Notes: a model not told the origin generated them from the letters alone. A DNA stretch of 64,000 bases from Sporosarcina sp. ACRSM (GCF_022346545.1 NZ_JAKRNU010000006.1:62001-126000), one strand, 5' to 3'. Counted from the stretch's first letter, positions 16,238-24,823 are shown. Program-made: numbers and translations.

Positions 16238-17158
16238 TTGAACTTAAGACAACTAAGTTATTTCATCGCAATCGCTGAAGAAGGACAAATTACAAGAGCA
16301 GCCAAAAGGCTACATATGGCTCAACCTCCGCTCAGTCAGCAACTGAAATTACTGGAAGAATCACTCGGAACCTTCCTTTTTGAACGTACGGGCCGAAACA
16401 TCGAATTGACAGAAGCGGGGAAAGTATTATATCAACGCGCTCAAAAGCTGCTGCAAGATGTAGACGATACGAGCAAGGAGATTCAGGAAATCGGCATGGG
16501 CCTTAGCGGAACTTTATCGATCGGGGCTGTCGAAACGAATTTTTTCCATTTGTCCAGGCGGCTCCGCCCGTTTCATGAGCAATACCCCAATGTCCAGTTT
16601 CGGCTTTTTTCTGGGGATTCCTATCGTTTGGCAAACAGGCTGAGAGAACGGGAAATCGAACTTGCAATCATTCAGCTCCCTTTGAACCTTGATGATTTTC
16701 ACTCGATTCCCCTACCGGCTGATCACTTTGTCTTTGTTACACAAGAGGATGGTATGGAGCGCGAGTCCATTTCACTTGAGGAAATTTCCAAACGACCGCT
16801 TATGGTGTTATACCGTGAGAGTGGAGAAGGCTTATACGAAATGGTCGTCAATGCATTTAAATTAAGGGGATTGGAACCGAATATCAATTTTCAATGCCCA
16901 GATCCGACCATGCTGTTATCACTTGTCCGTTCAGGAGTGGCATCTGGCATTTTGCCAAAGTCGTCCTTGATTTCCTACCCTATAGAGGGCGTGAAAGCGA
17001 TTGATATCGAACATCATCCGATCGAATCAAACTCTGCAATCATTTGGCTGAAAAATGCTTATCTGTCAAAAAGTGCACGCCATCTTTTAGAAACCTTCCA
17101 TTCGGATGGACGGCAGTCTATTCCGTCCATTGATGACGAAATAAACGTGATGAATTAA
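16238..17158 (+). CDS. LysR family regulator, probable activator of the hpa operon
   Basis: A 306-residue LysR-type regulator. MNLRQLSYFIAIAEEGQITR and AAKRLHMAQPPLSQQLKLLE form the winged helix-turn-helix, followed by the usual linker helix and a two-lobed periplasmic-binding-protein-like effector domain. I place the start at the TTG 16238-16240 because AGGAGG is 7 nt upstream; the 51 codons before it have no LysR homology. It is divergent from the hpa operon, the standard arrangement for a LysR activator that responds to a pathway intermediate, here perhaps 4-hydroxyphenylacetate (inferred). It belongs with the CbbR/CatR-like LysR branch. Confidence 0.92.
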   Translation: MNLRQLSYFIAIAEEGQITRAAKRLHMAQPPLSQQLKLLEESLGTFLFERTGRNIELTEAGKVLYQRAQKLLQDVDDTSKEIQEIGMGLSGTLSIGAVETNFFHLSRRLRPFHEQYPNVQFRLFSGDSYRLANRLREREIELAIIQLPLNLDDFHSIPLPADHFVFVTQEDGMERESISLEEISKRPLMVLYRESGEGLYEMVVNAFKLRGLEPNINFQCPDPTMLLSLVRSGVASGILPKSSLISYPIEGVKAIDIEHHPIESNSAIIWLKNAYLSKSARHLLETFHSDGRQSIPSIDDEINVMN

Positions 17159-17263
17159 TGCCATTCATTGAAGGTCGAAACGATAGGGAAATACTTGCTC
17201 TTATCACTTTTGTTTAGTAGTAATTCAAGTTTTGATTTCGCATAACTTTTCACACTTTTCAAA

Positions 17264-17294
17264 TTGTAATTATATATAAAATCATATATAATTA
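17264..17294 (+). promoter_or_regulatory. Promoter with embedded 11-bp inverted repeat; predicts a leaderless gntR mRNA
   Basis: TTGTAA (17264-17269), a 17-bp spacer and TATAAT (17287-17292) form a near-ideal sigma-A promoter. TAATTATATAT (17267-17277) and ATATATAATTA (17284-17294) form a perfect inverted repeat over its core. A start 6-7 nt after the -10 box falls on the A of the ATG at 17299. The dctP promoter at 24663-24691 has the same spacer pattern in the same register. Confidence 0.7.
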
Positions 17295-17298
17295 TGGT

Positions 17299-17949
17299 AT
17301 GATAAACGATAAAAAAATAAATAAACGTCAATATGCTTATGAAGTCATCCGTACCCGAATTGTGGACGGAACTTATGTCCCTGGCCAAAGGATCGTGATC
17401 GATCAAATTGCTAAAGAAGTGGGCTCCAGTCATATTCCTGTCCGCGAAGCGATCCATCAATTGGAGTCCGATCAATTCATCGAATACAAACCTAATTTTG
17501 GAGCCATCGTTCGAGGAATAGACCGTAGTCTTTATATGGAATCCCTTCAATTGCTAGCTTTATTGGAAGGTTATGCAACGTCGTTAAGCGCTTTGCATAT
17601 CCCTCCTGCGGCAATCGAAGAATTGAAAATCATCAATCGCAACATGAAAGAAATGCTAGAAAACTATGATTTGGAGAAACTGGGCGATCTCAATCGGAAG
17701 TTCCACTTCGCTATCTACGCTTTCTGTCCCAATAAACTATTGGTAGATAACATTCAGCAAGTTTGGGAACGATTGGATATTGTCCGCAGAACAAATTTCA
17801 CCTTTTTTTCAAAACGAACACCGAAATCCATTGCAGAACATGATTACCTCATCCAACTACTTGAGGAGAAAGCGGACAGTTTACAGATTGAAGAAATTGC
17901 ACGGACCCATAAGTTGAATACGCTCGAAGCGTTTAAAAACCAACATTAA
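17299..17949 (+). CDS. GntR family (FCD) regulator, probably translated from a leaderless mRNA
   Basis: A 216-residue regulator with a GntR winged helix (GSSHIPVREAIHQLESDQF) and an FCD ligand domain (LNRKFHFAIYAFCPN and SIAEHDYLIQLLEE with the metal-site Asp/His residues). No ribosome binding site precedes the ATG, and no better in-frame start exists between it and the upstream stop at 17233. The promoter directly upstream predicts transcription starting at the ATG itself. The inverted repeat in that promoter suggests autorepression, and related sites before both TRAP binding-protein genes and other loci suggest a wider regulon. A strong shared terminator follows. Confidence 0.88.
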   Translation: MINDKKINKRQYAYEVIRTRIVDGTYVPGQRIVIDQIAKEVGSSHIPVREAIHQLESDQFIEYKPNFGAIVRGIDRSLYMESLQLLALLEGYATSLSALHIPPAAIEELKIINRNMKEMLENYDLEKLGDLNRKFHFAIYAFCPNKLLVDNIQQVWERLDIVRRTNFTFFSKRTPKSIAEHDYLIQLLEEKADSLQIEEIARTHKLNTLEAFKNQH

Positions 17950-17971
17950 GTTTTCATCTTCACGAAGTACT

Positions 17972-18031
17972 CAAGAGAAAAAGATCCTTCCATCGATGAC
18001 TCTAGTCTGATGGAAGGATCTTTTTCTCTTG
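17972..18031. terminator. Bidirectional terminator with perfect 23-bp stem
   Basis: CAAGAGAAAAAGATCCTTCC plus ATC at 17972-17994 is exactly repeated inverted at 18009-18031 with a 14-nt loop. The A-rich left arm and T-rich right arm allow termination of both the plus-strand gntR and the minus-strand regulator gene that converges from 18061. Confidence 0.9.
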
Positions 18032-18060
18032 TGAAGAAATTTGCAAAGTGCCATCCGTGC

Positions 18061-19914
18061 TTAGAACGTCAATTTCTTGGTAGCTAACAATGCTTTTAAA
18101 ATGAATATCAACTCATAACCCGTTTCCGGATCGCGTAAATTTTTCCCTAGAAGCGATTCGATCTTGTCAATTCTGTATCGAAGTCCACTCATGGAAATCG
18201 ATAGATCTTGCATCGTTTTTTCCAAGTTGCCGCCATTCAATAAGAAACTGTACATTGTTTGCAATAGTTCCGTTTCTTTACGTTGATCGTTTTCGAAAAG
18301 TGGATGCAACAATTGACGGGCTTTTTGTTCCACTGCTTCCTTATTCTGTTCATGGACTAAAATACTCGTAATTCCGAAATCGTCGAATGACACAATCGAC
18401 GCGCTACGTCTCCCGATTTTCAATGCTGTCAACGCTTCATCAAAGCATCGGGAAGCTTGATCAATCGAATCGCTTTCCGTACTGATCCCGATCCGGATCG
18501 GAAACTTGGGATAAGCATTTTTCAAATGGTCCCTTAACTGTCCGCAGTATTCTTGAATGCTGCATGTTTCCGGTAGAACCGACTTTTGGACAAAGACGAC
18601 TGTCGAGCCATCTTTCTGTCCAATGAGTACGCCCGGCTTGCTATTTTTAAAATAATGAACAATTTCTTCTATCATTTTCTCATTAAAATAGTAATCATTT
18701 TCCGCATATGCCTGCTTCAACACGAGCATATAAAAGGAGAGACGCAAATCGAGGTGAAAATAACCGCCCCGTTTATAGATTTCCTCTTTTCCTCCGAGTT
18801 GTCCATTTAGTATCTGCTCTAAAAAATTCCCTTTTATCCGTTCTTCTGTTTCGAAGCTCGTTTTCTCATTCAATATACACATCGAGCAGACCATTGCCGC
18901 TCTCTCCAAAATCATCTTATCGATTTCCCCTATGCTTACTTCATCAGCGCCGTACAGAAACGAACAATAACCGAATAATTTATTTTGTAAAACGATGGGT
19001 GTGACAACTCGTCGATGTTGCGCGACACGCAATTCAATCGTTTGTCCAAGGCGCAAAGGCTGATATCCTTTCATAGTTTGTTGGAAATCGATTTGCATCT
19101 GTTCATACTCATCGAAGGATACACCAGCAGATGCTATCGTTTGAAAATTCACATCTTCAATCACAATGGGTATTTCCGTTATTTCAAACATCACGCTTGC
19201 AATTGAGGTCAGATTGTTTCCATTCATCACTTCCTCGGACAATCTTTTGTGAATGAGCGCCGCTCTCGCCAGATTATTCCTTTCTTCCAGCAGTTGCTCG
19301 TAGGTTTGTTCAAGTTCGTGGATGATTGCATTATTTTCATAATGTCGCCGTTCTTCTTCCGCCTCGTCAAGCCATTCCTCAACCGACTTTCCAATATAAC
19401 GGCATTCCGGATCCCCGGCTGCCCGGCAAGCGATTTCTTTAAAGATAATTTCCTTATCGCAAATAGTCGAATAAAATCCGCTAGCATATCCCGTAAGCGT
19501 ATGACATACCGGTTCACTCGTTTCACCGAACATACCGATATATTCTTCTGCTTCATACGAATTTTGCCACATCCCCGTCACGTGGATTGATTCGACGATT
19601 CCATCTGGTGTTTGTCCCATTTCGAAGCTTGTCGTTTTGGCGTTCGTATACCCCTTTAGCATATGGAACTGAACGCCCTGTCTTAGTGCTTCTTCGATGG
19701 AAGCATACGGTTTTTCAAGCGCTTTTTTGGCATCCGCCGCACCTAAATTCCAACCGTATCTCATGAGAAACCCTTTCATCCGTTTCTTTCCTAGATTTTC
19801 CGTCAAATCTTTGCGTAGCGTCCCGAAAATAGCAGAAGAGGTGAGCACAATGCGCTCACCATCTAATGTAATGACTCCGTCTTGTTCTTTACCTAACAGC
19901 TCTCCTACATTCAT
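18061..19914 (-). CDS. Aromatic-sensing regulator: XylR_N and V4R domains fused to a PucR/CdaR-type HTH
   Basis: A 617-residue regulator. The N-terminus (to about 105) resembles the XylR/DmpR sensor domain (TSSAIFGTLRKDLTENLG and FLMRYGWNLGAADAKKAL). Next is a V4R-like region ending ACRAAGDPECRYIGKSVEEW, whose Cys residues match the metal/effector site. A short coiled coil (about 190-225), a GAF-like region and a CdaR-type GGDEF-like domain follow. The C-terminus has a PucR HTH (NGGNLEKTMQDLSISMSGLR). Unlike XylR/DmpR it has no AAA+ sigma-54 domain, so it should act with sigma-A RNA polymerase. The ATG 19912-19914 is preferred although GGAGG is about 14 nt away; GTG 19938 is the alternative. 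It is 24 bp downstream of the second monooxygenase, whose phenolic substrate it may sense. Confidence 0.82.
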   Translation of the reverse strand: MNVGELLGKEQDGVITLDGERIVLTSSAIFGTLRKDLTENLGKKRMKGFLMRYGWNLGAADAKKALEKPYASIEEALRQGVQFHMLKGYTNAKTTSFEMGQTPDGIVESIHVTGMWQNSYEAEEYIGMFGETSEPVCHTLTGYASGFYSTICDKEIIFKEIACRAAGDPECRYIGKSVEEWLDEAEEERRHYENNAIIHELEQTYEQLLEERNNLARAALIHKRLSEEVMNGNNLTSIASVMFEITEIPIVIEDVNFQTIASAGVSFDEYEQMQIDFQQTMKGYQPLRLGQTIELRVAQHRRVVTPIVLQNKLFGYCSFLYGADEVSIGEIDKMILERAAMVCSMCILNEKTSFETEERIKGNFLEQILNGQLGGKEEIYKRGGYFHLDLRLSFYMLVLKQAYAENDYYFNEKMIEEIVHYFKNSKPGVLIGQKDGSTVVFVQKSVLPETCSIQEYCGQLRDHLKNAYPKFPIRIGISTESDSIDQASRCFDEALTALKIGRRSASIVSFDDFGITSILVHEQNKEAVEQKARQLLHPLFENDQRKETELLQTMYSFLLNGGNLEKTMQDLSISMSGLRYRIDKIESLLGKNLRDPETGYELIFILKALLATKKLTF

Positions 19915-19938
19915 TCGCGTTTCGGATGCCTCCCTCAC

Positions 19939-21471
19939 TTATTGTTTATGGGCATTGATCCATGTATCATTCGTCCATCCATCCAGATCATAATCACTCA
20001 TTGCTTCGTCTACGAACGATTTATATTTAGCCGATTGTCCCGATACATCAGCCATCCGAAGCGTTTCAAGGCGGATATTATCTTGGTTACCCGCGTAGTT
20101 AATTTCATATAATTCATTTCTACCGCCAAACTCGGTCCCGATTGCATCCCAAATCATTTTCATTAATTTTACCCGCTCAACTGCATTTGCACCAGAACCT
20201 TTGTAATATTGGTCCAAGTACGGTCTAAGTTCCGGATTCGCAAAATCTTTTGCACTTGATGGAAGTTGGATTAAACCGCCTGCCACAACTGTTTCAAAAA
20301 TTTCTTTTACTTGTGGCCAAACTTGTGGCGCAAGTACTCTGTAAGCAGTGGCATATTGCAGATTCGGCAGAACTACACCATTTTCACCTTGTATTGGTTC
20401 AGCAGCCATCGCAGTAGAGAGTCCCCAAAATGTATTTCTCCAAGCGATCACTTGTCCGACACTCGCTTGAACCCCTCTGAACCCTTTCGTACCTGACATT
20501 TCTGTCGCTTTCATCAACAAGCCCGCCATAAAATCGAGTTTCACCGCAAAACGGGTACAGCCGTGTAACGTATAGCGATTCATCCAGCCCGTTTTAGCGC
20601 GGAAACCATTGGCAATGTCAACATTTCGGTAGGCAAATACATTTTCCCATGGAACAAATACATTATCGAGAACGATGACTGCATCGTTTTCGTCGAACCG
20701 GCTGGATAATGGATAGTCAAATGGCGAACCCGATGTCGCAGCTGTTAGCTCATAGGACTGCCGACTGATGATTTTCAATCCTGGCGCATTCATTTCCACG
20801 AAGAAAATAAGTGCATGATCCAGATCGTCTTCTACGAGATCAACCGGCGAGTAGTTGGCAACAAAGTTATAGTTTGTAATCGCCGCGGAAGTTCCAACCA
20901 TCTTGGCACCGCTTACAATGATTCCATCATCCCGCTCTTTGACGACGCGGACAAAGACATCTTTGTTTTCATGAAGCGGTTTGGATCGATCCATTTGCGG
21001 ATTAATGATCGTATGGTTACAAAATGGCACTTCACGCGTTGTTTTTTCATACCATCTCCGCGCGTTATCTTCGAATCCTTTGTAAAAGTCGGCGTATGGA
21101 CCTAAGTGTGCAGTGAATGCCGCTTTATAATCCGGCGTTCTACCCATGAATCCATAACTTAACTTTGACCATTCTGCAATCGCATCCCGTGCTTCCAGCA
21201 ATTCCTTTGCACTTTCCGATGCTTTAAAAAACTTTTGTGTCGTAATTCCTGCTTTCGTTTTCGTTGTTAGCGTTGGAGCCGACTTTGGATCATGCAATGC
21301 ATCGTAAAGACGCGCCATGGAACGGACCGAATTTTGATAGGCAGGATGCGTCGTCACATCGTCAATTTTTTCACCGTTTAAAAAGACCGTCCGTCCATCT
21401 CTTAAACTTTCGATATAATCTTTCCCATCCATCATTCTACCAATCTTTGTCATACTTGTTTGTGTTGTCAT
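19939..21471 (-). CDS. Second HpaB-family FADH2-dependent monooxygenase, substrate unknown
   Basis: A 510-residue oxygenase paralogous to HpaB at 12051 but clearly divergent. GKDYIESLRDGRTVFLNGE, YGFMGRTPDYKAAFTAHLG, NHTIINPQMDRSKP, GIIVSGAKMVGTSAA and IVLDNVFVPWENVFAYRNVD mark the family. AAGGGGATGG precedes the ATG. No reductase gene is adjacent, so it may borrow HpaC. The length and the linked XylR_N-type regulator suggest a phenol-, chlorophenol- or nitrophenol-type hydroxylase. The regulator gene follows after 24 bp and the TRAP transporter operon ends about 175 bp upstream. Family assignment is firm; substrate is not. Confidence 0.9.
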   Translation of the reverse strand: MTTQTSMTKIGRMMDGKDYIESLRDGRTVFLNGEKIDDVTTHPAYQNSVRSMARLYDALHDPKSAPTLTTKTKAGITTQKFFKASESAKELLEARDAIAEWSKLSYGFMGRTPDYKAAFTAHLGPYADFYKGFEDNARRWYEKTTREVPFCNHTIINPQMDRSKPLHENKDVFVRVVKERDDGIIVSGAKMVGTSAAITNYNFVANYSPVDLVEDDLDHALIFFVEMNAPGLKIISRQSYELTAATSGSPFDYPLSSRFDENDAVIVLDNVFVPWENVFAYRNVDIANGFRAKTGWMNRYTLHGCTRFAVKLDFMAGLLMKATEMSGTKGFRGVQASVGQVIAWRNTFWGLSTAMAAEPIQGENGVVLPNLQYATAYRVLAPQVWPQVKEIFETVVAGGLIQLPSSAKDFANPELRPYLDQYYKGSGANAVERVKLMKMIWDAIGTEFGGRNELYEINYAGNQDNIRLETLRMADVSGQSAKYKSFVDEAMSDYDLDGWTNDTWINAHKQ

Positions 21472-21545
21472 TGTTGACCATCCCCTTTTTGTTTTTTCTT
21501 TATTTTCCGATTTGTTAAATCTATCATAATCAATTCGGCGGAGAC

Positions 21546-21553
21546 TGTATACA
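21546..21553. promoter_or_regulatory. TGTATACA palindrome upstream of the second monooxygenase
   Basis: The third copy of the palindrome core seen at 1866 and 3540, 75 bp upstream of the monooxygenase start. It may be an operator, but an 8-bp match in 64 kb of AT-rich DNA can also be chance. Confidence 0.3.
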
Positions 21554-21615
21554 ACAAAAAATGTCTATGTTTTTTAATAAACAGACAAACTTTGTTGAAC
21601 TGCTTCAAAAAAATA

Positions 21616-21636
21616 AACAGCCTATGGAAGGCTGTT
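21616..21636 (-). terminator. Terminator of the TRAP transporter operon
   Basis: AACAGCC and GGCTGTT form a 7-bp stem with a 7-nt loop; on the minus strand the stem runs into TATTTTTTT. It lies 10 bp after the dctM stop. Confidence 0.85.
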
Positions 21637-21646
21637 CATTCGGGTG

Positions 21647-22951
21647 CTACCCCTTCATAAAATCAGGTAAAATCGTTACGATTTGTGGGAATAGCACAAT
21701 CAGTACTAAACATAGAATCATTGCTAGCAACATCGGAATGATCCCACGGAAGATTTTTTCAATCGGAATATCTTTTGCAACTCCACTAATTATGTAGACA
21801 CTCAGTCCTAGTGGCGGTGTCACTAAGCCGATATTCATCACTAACACCATCACAATCCCGAACCATACGCCATTGAATCCTAATTCAATGATTAATGGAT
21901 AAACAACGGGTAACGTCAATACGAAAATAGCAAGTCCTTCTAGAAACATCCCTAAAATAAAGTAAACGACTAAGATAAAAAACATAATCAACATTGGAGA
22001 AACATCCAGTTCACTCACATATTGTGTAATGGCAACTGGAATACGACTTAACGCTAGAAACTTACTAAAAATATCTGCACCAATTAAAATGAAAAACATC
22101 ATCGCAGTTAATCTTGTCGTCTCATTAAGCGATGTTTTAAAGTCAGCCCAACTTAGTCTTCTTGTAGCGATCGCCAATAAGAACGCACCGAACGCACCAA
22201 TTCCACCCGCTTCAGTAGGTGTAAAGAAACCTAAATAGATTCCACCGATACTCAGTAAAAATAATAAAGCAAATGGCCATACACTATTCAACGATTTCAC
22301 TTTTACCATAAACGGCTTTTTAGGCGTAACGGGTGCAAGCTCAGGTTTTCTCAAGACGATAAAGTAAATGACCGCCATAAAGAGTGCCATTTGAAGTATC
22401 CCAGGAATAATTCCTGCAATCAATAATTTACCGATCGGCTCCATCGTCAGAACGCCGTAAAGTACCAATATAACACTTGGTGGAATCAAAATACCTAATG
22501 TCCCACCCGCAGCGACAGCTGAAGTCGATAAGCCCTCATCATACTTATACTTTTTCATTTCCGGTAACGCAATTCTCGCCATTGTGGCAGTCGTCGCATT
22601 CACCGATCCAGATATCGATGCAAAAAGCGCACTTGTCCCAATCGTCGTAATACCCAAGCCGCCTCTTATATGACCAATCCAAGAATCAACTGCAGTATAT
22701 AAATCATTTCCAAATCCGCTATACGATAAAAACATTCCCATTAAAATAAAGAGCGGAATAACACTTAACGAATAGGAACTAGCCGTGCTAAACGGAGTAC
22801 TTCCCAATTGAACGAGTGCTGTTTCCCAGTTTCGTATCATTCCGATTCCAACAGTCCCAACGATGACCAAAGAAACACTCACTGGAATTTTCAACGCAAA
22901 TAAGACGAGTAAAGCGATAATCCCTAATAAACCAATCATTTCTGCACTCAT
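21647..22951 (-). CDS. dctM: TRAP transporter large permease
   Basis: A 434-residue, roughly 12-helix membrane protein that forms the transport channel of a TRAP system, driven by a sodium or proton gradient. PLFILMGMFLSYSGFGNDLY, GGLGITTIGTSALFASISGS and GTLGILIPPSVILVLYG are typical DctM signatures. Its start overlaps the dctQ stop by 4 nt. It forms a complete TRAP set with dctQ and dctP upstream. Confidence 0.94.
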   Translation of the reverse strand: MSAEMIGLLGIIALLVLFALKIPVSVSLVIVGTVGIGMIRNWETALVQLGSTPFSTASSYSLSVIPLFILMGMFLSYSGFGNDLYTAVDSWIGHIRGGLGITTIGTSALFASISGSVNATTATMARIALPEMKKYKYDEGLSTSAVAAGGTLGILIPPSVILVLYGVLTMEPIGKLLIAGIIPGILQMALFMAVIYFIVLRKPELAPVTPKKPFMVKVKSLNSVWPFALLFLLSIGGIYLGFFTPTEAGGIGAFGAFLLAIATRRLSWADFKTSLNETTRLTAMMFFILIGADIFSKFLALSRIPVAITQYVSELDVSPMLIMFFILVVYFILGMFLEGLAIFVLTLPVVYPLIIELGFNGVWFGIVMVLVMNIGLVTPPLGLSVYIISGVAKDIPIEKIFRGIIPMLLAMILCLVLIVLFPQIVTILPDFMKG

Positions 22952-23451
22952 GATTTCTTCACCGCCAATGCAAAATATTGAATTGCACTAGCTAAAGCAA
23001 CGAGTGCAAAAATAGCAAGTCCAAAAGTAGCGACATAGTAAAACGGATAGATTGGCCAACCTAAATCACTTGTCGTTGTTTTTCTTTCCATTATACGAAT
23101 CGCATTCGCCAACACTTGATTGGCCATGATAACTACTGTTATAAAAATAACAAGTTCAATGATGCCATCCAATAGATGTTTTGCTTTAGCAGGAAGTTTT
23201 GCAACGGCAAAGTCGATACTAATATGTTCTTTATATCGATGCGTCATGGCTAAAGCAAAGAAAACGAGTAACGCGGAACTTAACTCCGTCATTTCAAAAG
23301 TCCCCGCTAACGGTTTATTGAAGAAGTTCCGACCAATTACGTCAAAACTGATAATCAGCATCATAAAAATGAGCAGAGCGTTTGAAATCAATAATTGCAA
23401 GCTTGATAACTTATTTAATAAGTTATCAAGCTTTTTTAATAATTGCACCAT
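22948..23451 (-). CDS. dctQ: TRAP transporter small permease
   Basis: A 167-residue, four-helix membrane subunit. FDVIGRNFFNKPLAGTFEMTE matches the DctQ signature, and the order dctP-dctQ-dctM is canonical. The ATG at 23449-23451 is chosen because GGAGTGGGGG lies just upstream; a GTG 30 nt earlier lacks a site. Codons 7-17 contain a near-perfect 33-nt palindrome (see the separate entry) that would form an RNA hairpin close to the start. Confidence 0.92.
   Translation of the reverse strand: MVQLLKKLDNLLNKLSSLQLLISNALLIFMMLIISFDVIGRNFFNKPLAGTFEMTELSSALLVFFALAMTHRYKEHISIDFAVAKLPAKAKHLLDGIIELVIFITVVIMANQVLANAIRIMERKTTTSDLGWPIYPFYYVATFGLAIFALVALASAIQYFALAVKKS
23400..23432. other. 33-nt palindrome inside the start of dctQ
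   Basis: AGCTTGATAACTTATT and its exact reverse complement AATAAGTTATCAAGCT flank a single T. The stem begins about 18 nt downstream of the dctQ start codon. In the transcript it would form a 16-bp hairpin between the highly used binding-protein cistron and the permease cistrons. Such hairpins usually protect the upstream mRNA or reduce downstream translation. Confidence 0.6.
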
Positions 23452-23470
23452 AAGTTCCCCCACTCCTGTC

Positions 23471-24526
23471 TTATTGTGCACCTAATTCTACTGCACGATC
23501 ATAAATCGCTTGTCCTGGCAATCCTCTGTCCTCTACTTTCTTAATCCACTTATCTACTGTCGGATTAATAAAGACATTCCATTCAGCTAATTCAGCATCG
23601 CTCAATTCGTAGATTTCGACACCTTTTTCATTCAACTTGTCAAGCCCACGTTGTCCGAGATCATCGAAATTGGCTCCCGACTTCATCGCTATCTTTTCTC
23701 CGATGAGCTCTTGAATGGCAGCTTGATTTTCTTCCCCAAGAGAATCCCAACTGTTTTCGTTCATCGTAATGTAAAACGTCGTCATGTAAAAGTTTCCGAT
23801 CGTTGCGTAGTCGACGACATCCACTAAACTATAACCTTCAATGGCTTCCATAGGAGCAATCGTCCCATCAACTACACCTTTCTCAAGTGCTTCATACGTT
23901 TCATTCATCGACATGGAAACCGGCGTTGCACCGAGAGCTGTCAACCACTCATTCGTTTCCGCAGATGGGGATCGGATTCTCATTCCTTTTAGATCTTCAA
24001 CACTTTTAACCGGTTTTCCGACTGTAAAGAGTTGTCCTGGATCCGAAGTAAATAACCATAAAGGAACAGTACCGGCATACTCGGCTTCAAACTCTGGAAA
24101 TTCTTCGTATAATTTCCACAATATTTTTGAACCTTCTTCACCTTTATCACTCATGAATGGAAGCTCCATTACTGAAGTAAGGGGAAACTGATTCGGGTTA
24201 TAACTATTAACACTCATTCCGATATCGACAGCACCTGTAGCCGCCGCATCAAATTGTCCATCCGGCGCTGCTAATGATGAGCCCGGGTAAGAAGTGATTT
24301 TCACTTGACCATCCGTCGCTTCCTCTACATCAGCGATAAAATCTTGTACGATAACGGTTTCTGATTCATGGCTTGGCGGGAAGAAATGGGAAAAGTCGAG
24401 CGCTATTTCGCCTCCTCCTGATGTGGATTCAGCCTCTCCCGTTCCCCCACATGCTGCCAATATCATGCTAAGAAGTAACAAAAGCGGTAAGGCAAGATTT
24501 CTCTTTTTAAATGAACGTTCCTTCAA
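23471..24526 (-). CDS. dctP: TRAP transporter substrate-binding lipoprotein
   Basis: A 351-residue DctP-type receptor. It has a lysine-rich N-terminus, a hydrophobic core and the lipobox LAAC, so it should be anchored outside the membrane. SVNSYNPNQFPLTSVMELPF and KGMRIRSPSAETNEWLTALG hold the conserved Arg that binds a carboxylate in TRAP receptors. The start is taken as TTG 24524-24526, with GGGGAG 8 nt upstream; the extension before it adds a non-signal sequence. Close paralogue: 32491-33558. The substrate is an organic acid, not identifiable further; the neighbouring aromatic genes make an aryl carboxylate possible. Confidence 0.93.
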   Translation of the reverse strand: MKERSFKKRNLALPLLLLLSMILAACGGTGEAESTSGGGEIALDFSHFFPPSHESETVIVQDFIADVEEATDGQVKITSYPGSSLAAPDGQFDAAATGAVDIGMSVNSYNPNQFPLTSVMELPFMSDKGEEGSKILWKLYEEFPEFEAEYAGTVPLWLFTSDPGQLFTVGKPVKSVEDLKGMRIRSPSAETNEWLTALGATPVSMSMNETYEALEKGVVDGTIAPMEAIEGYSLVDVVDYATIGNFYMTTFYITMNENSWDSLGEENQAAIQELIGEKIAMKSGANFDDLGQRGLDKLNEKGVEIYELSDAELAEWNVFINPTVDKWIKKVEDRGLPGQAIYDRAVELGAQ

Positions 24527-24601
24527 ATGTCTCACTCCCCTTATTTTTGTAAACCTCATCAATTCACAGTAACCATAGTGATTATGTCCTACAAAATAGT
24601 T

Positions 24602-24615
24602 TGATAGCGTTTACA
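24602..24615. promoter_or_regulatory. cre (CcpA) site in the dctP leader
   Basis: TGATAGCGTTTACA; the reverse complement TGTAAACGCTATCA matches TGWAANCGNTNWCA at every fixed position. It lies about 40-55 nt after the predicted transcription start, a position where CcpA acts as a roadblock. Confidence 0.7.
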
Positions 24616-24662
24616 ACTTGGATATGTAGGTCTACTGAATTGTAAGGGTTTACTTGTGGAAT

Positions 24663-24691
24663 ATCATATATGATTAAATATATAGTGTCAA
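24663..24691 (-). promoter_or_regulatory. dctPQM promoter with embedded AT-rich operator
   Basis: On the minus strand, TTGACA (24686-24691), a 17-bp spacer and TATGAT (24663-24668). The spacer CTATATATTTAATCATA differs from that of the gntR promoter at 17264 at only three positions and sits in the same register. ATCATATATGAT at 24663-24674 is a perfect palindrome. The common pattern suggests control by the GntR protein at 17299. Confidence 0.7.
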
Positions 24692-24783
24692 TGACATAAC
24701 TTGAATATTCCTATAATTTTATTTCTAAATTGTGATATTTTAATTTACTATCATATTAATTAACTATTCACACAACGAAAACT

Positions 24784-24810
24784 GGATCTGAAATGGATGA
24801 TTTCAGACCC
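24784..24810 (-). terminator. Terminator of the aldehyde/alcohol dehydrogenase operon
   Basis: On the minus strand, GGGTCTGAAAT pairs with ATTTCAGATCC (one G-U) around a 5-nt loop and is followed by AGTTTTCG. It lies 14 bp after the alcohol dehydrogenase stop. Confidence 0.75.
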
Positions 24811-24823
24811 AATTTCCTCTTAT

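Noticed and set aside
17155-17550. 131-codon minus-strand frame opposite the gntR start
   Set aside because: It runs through the gntR promoter and coding start, has no ribosome binding site, and its peptide resembles no family I recognise.
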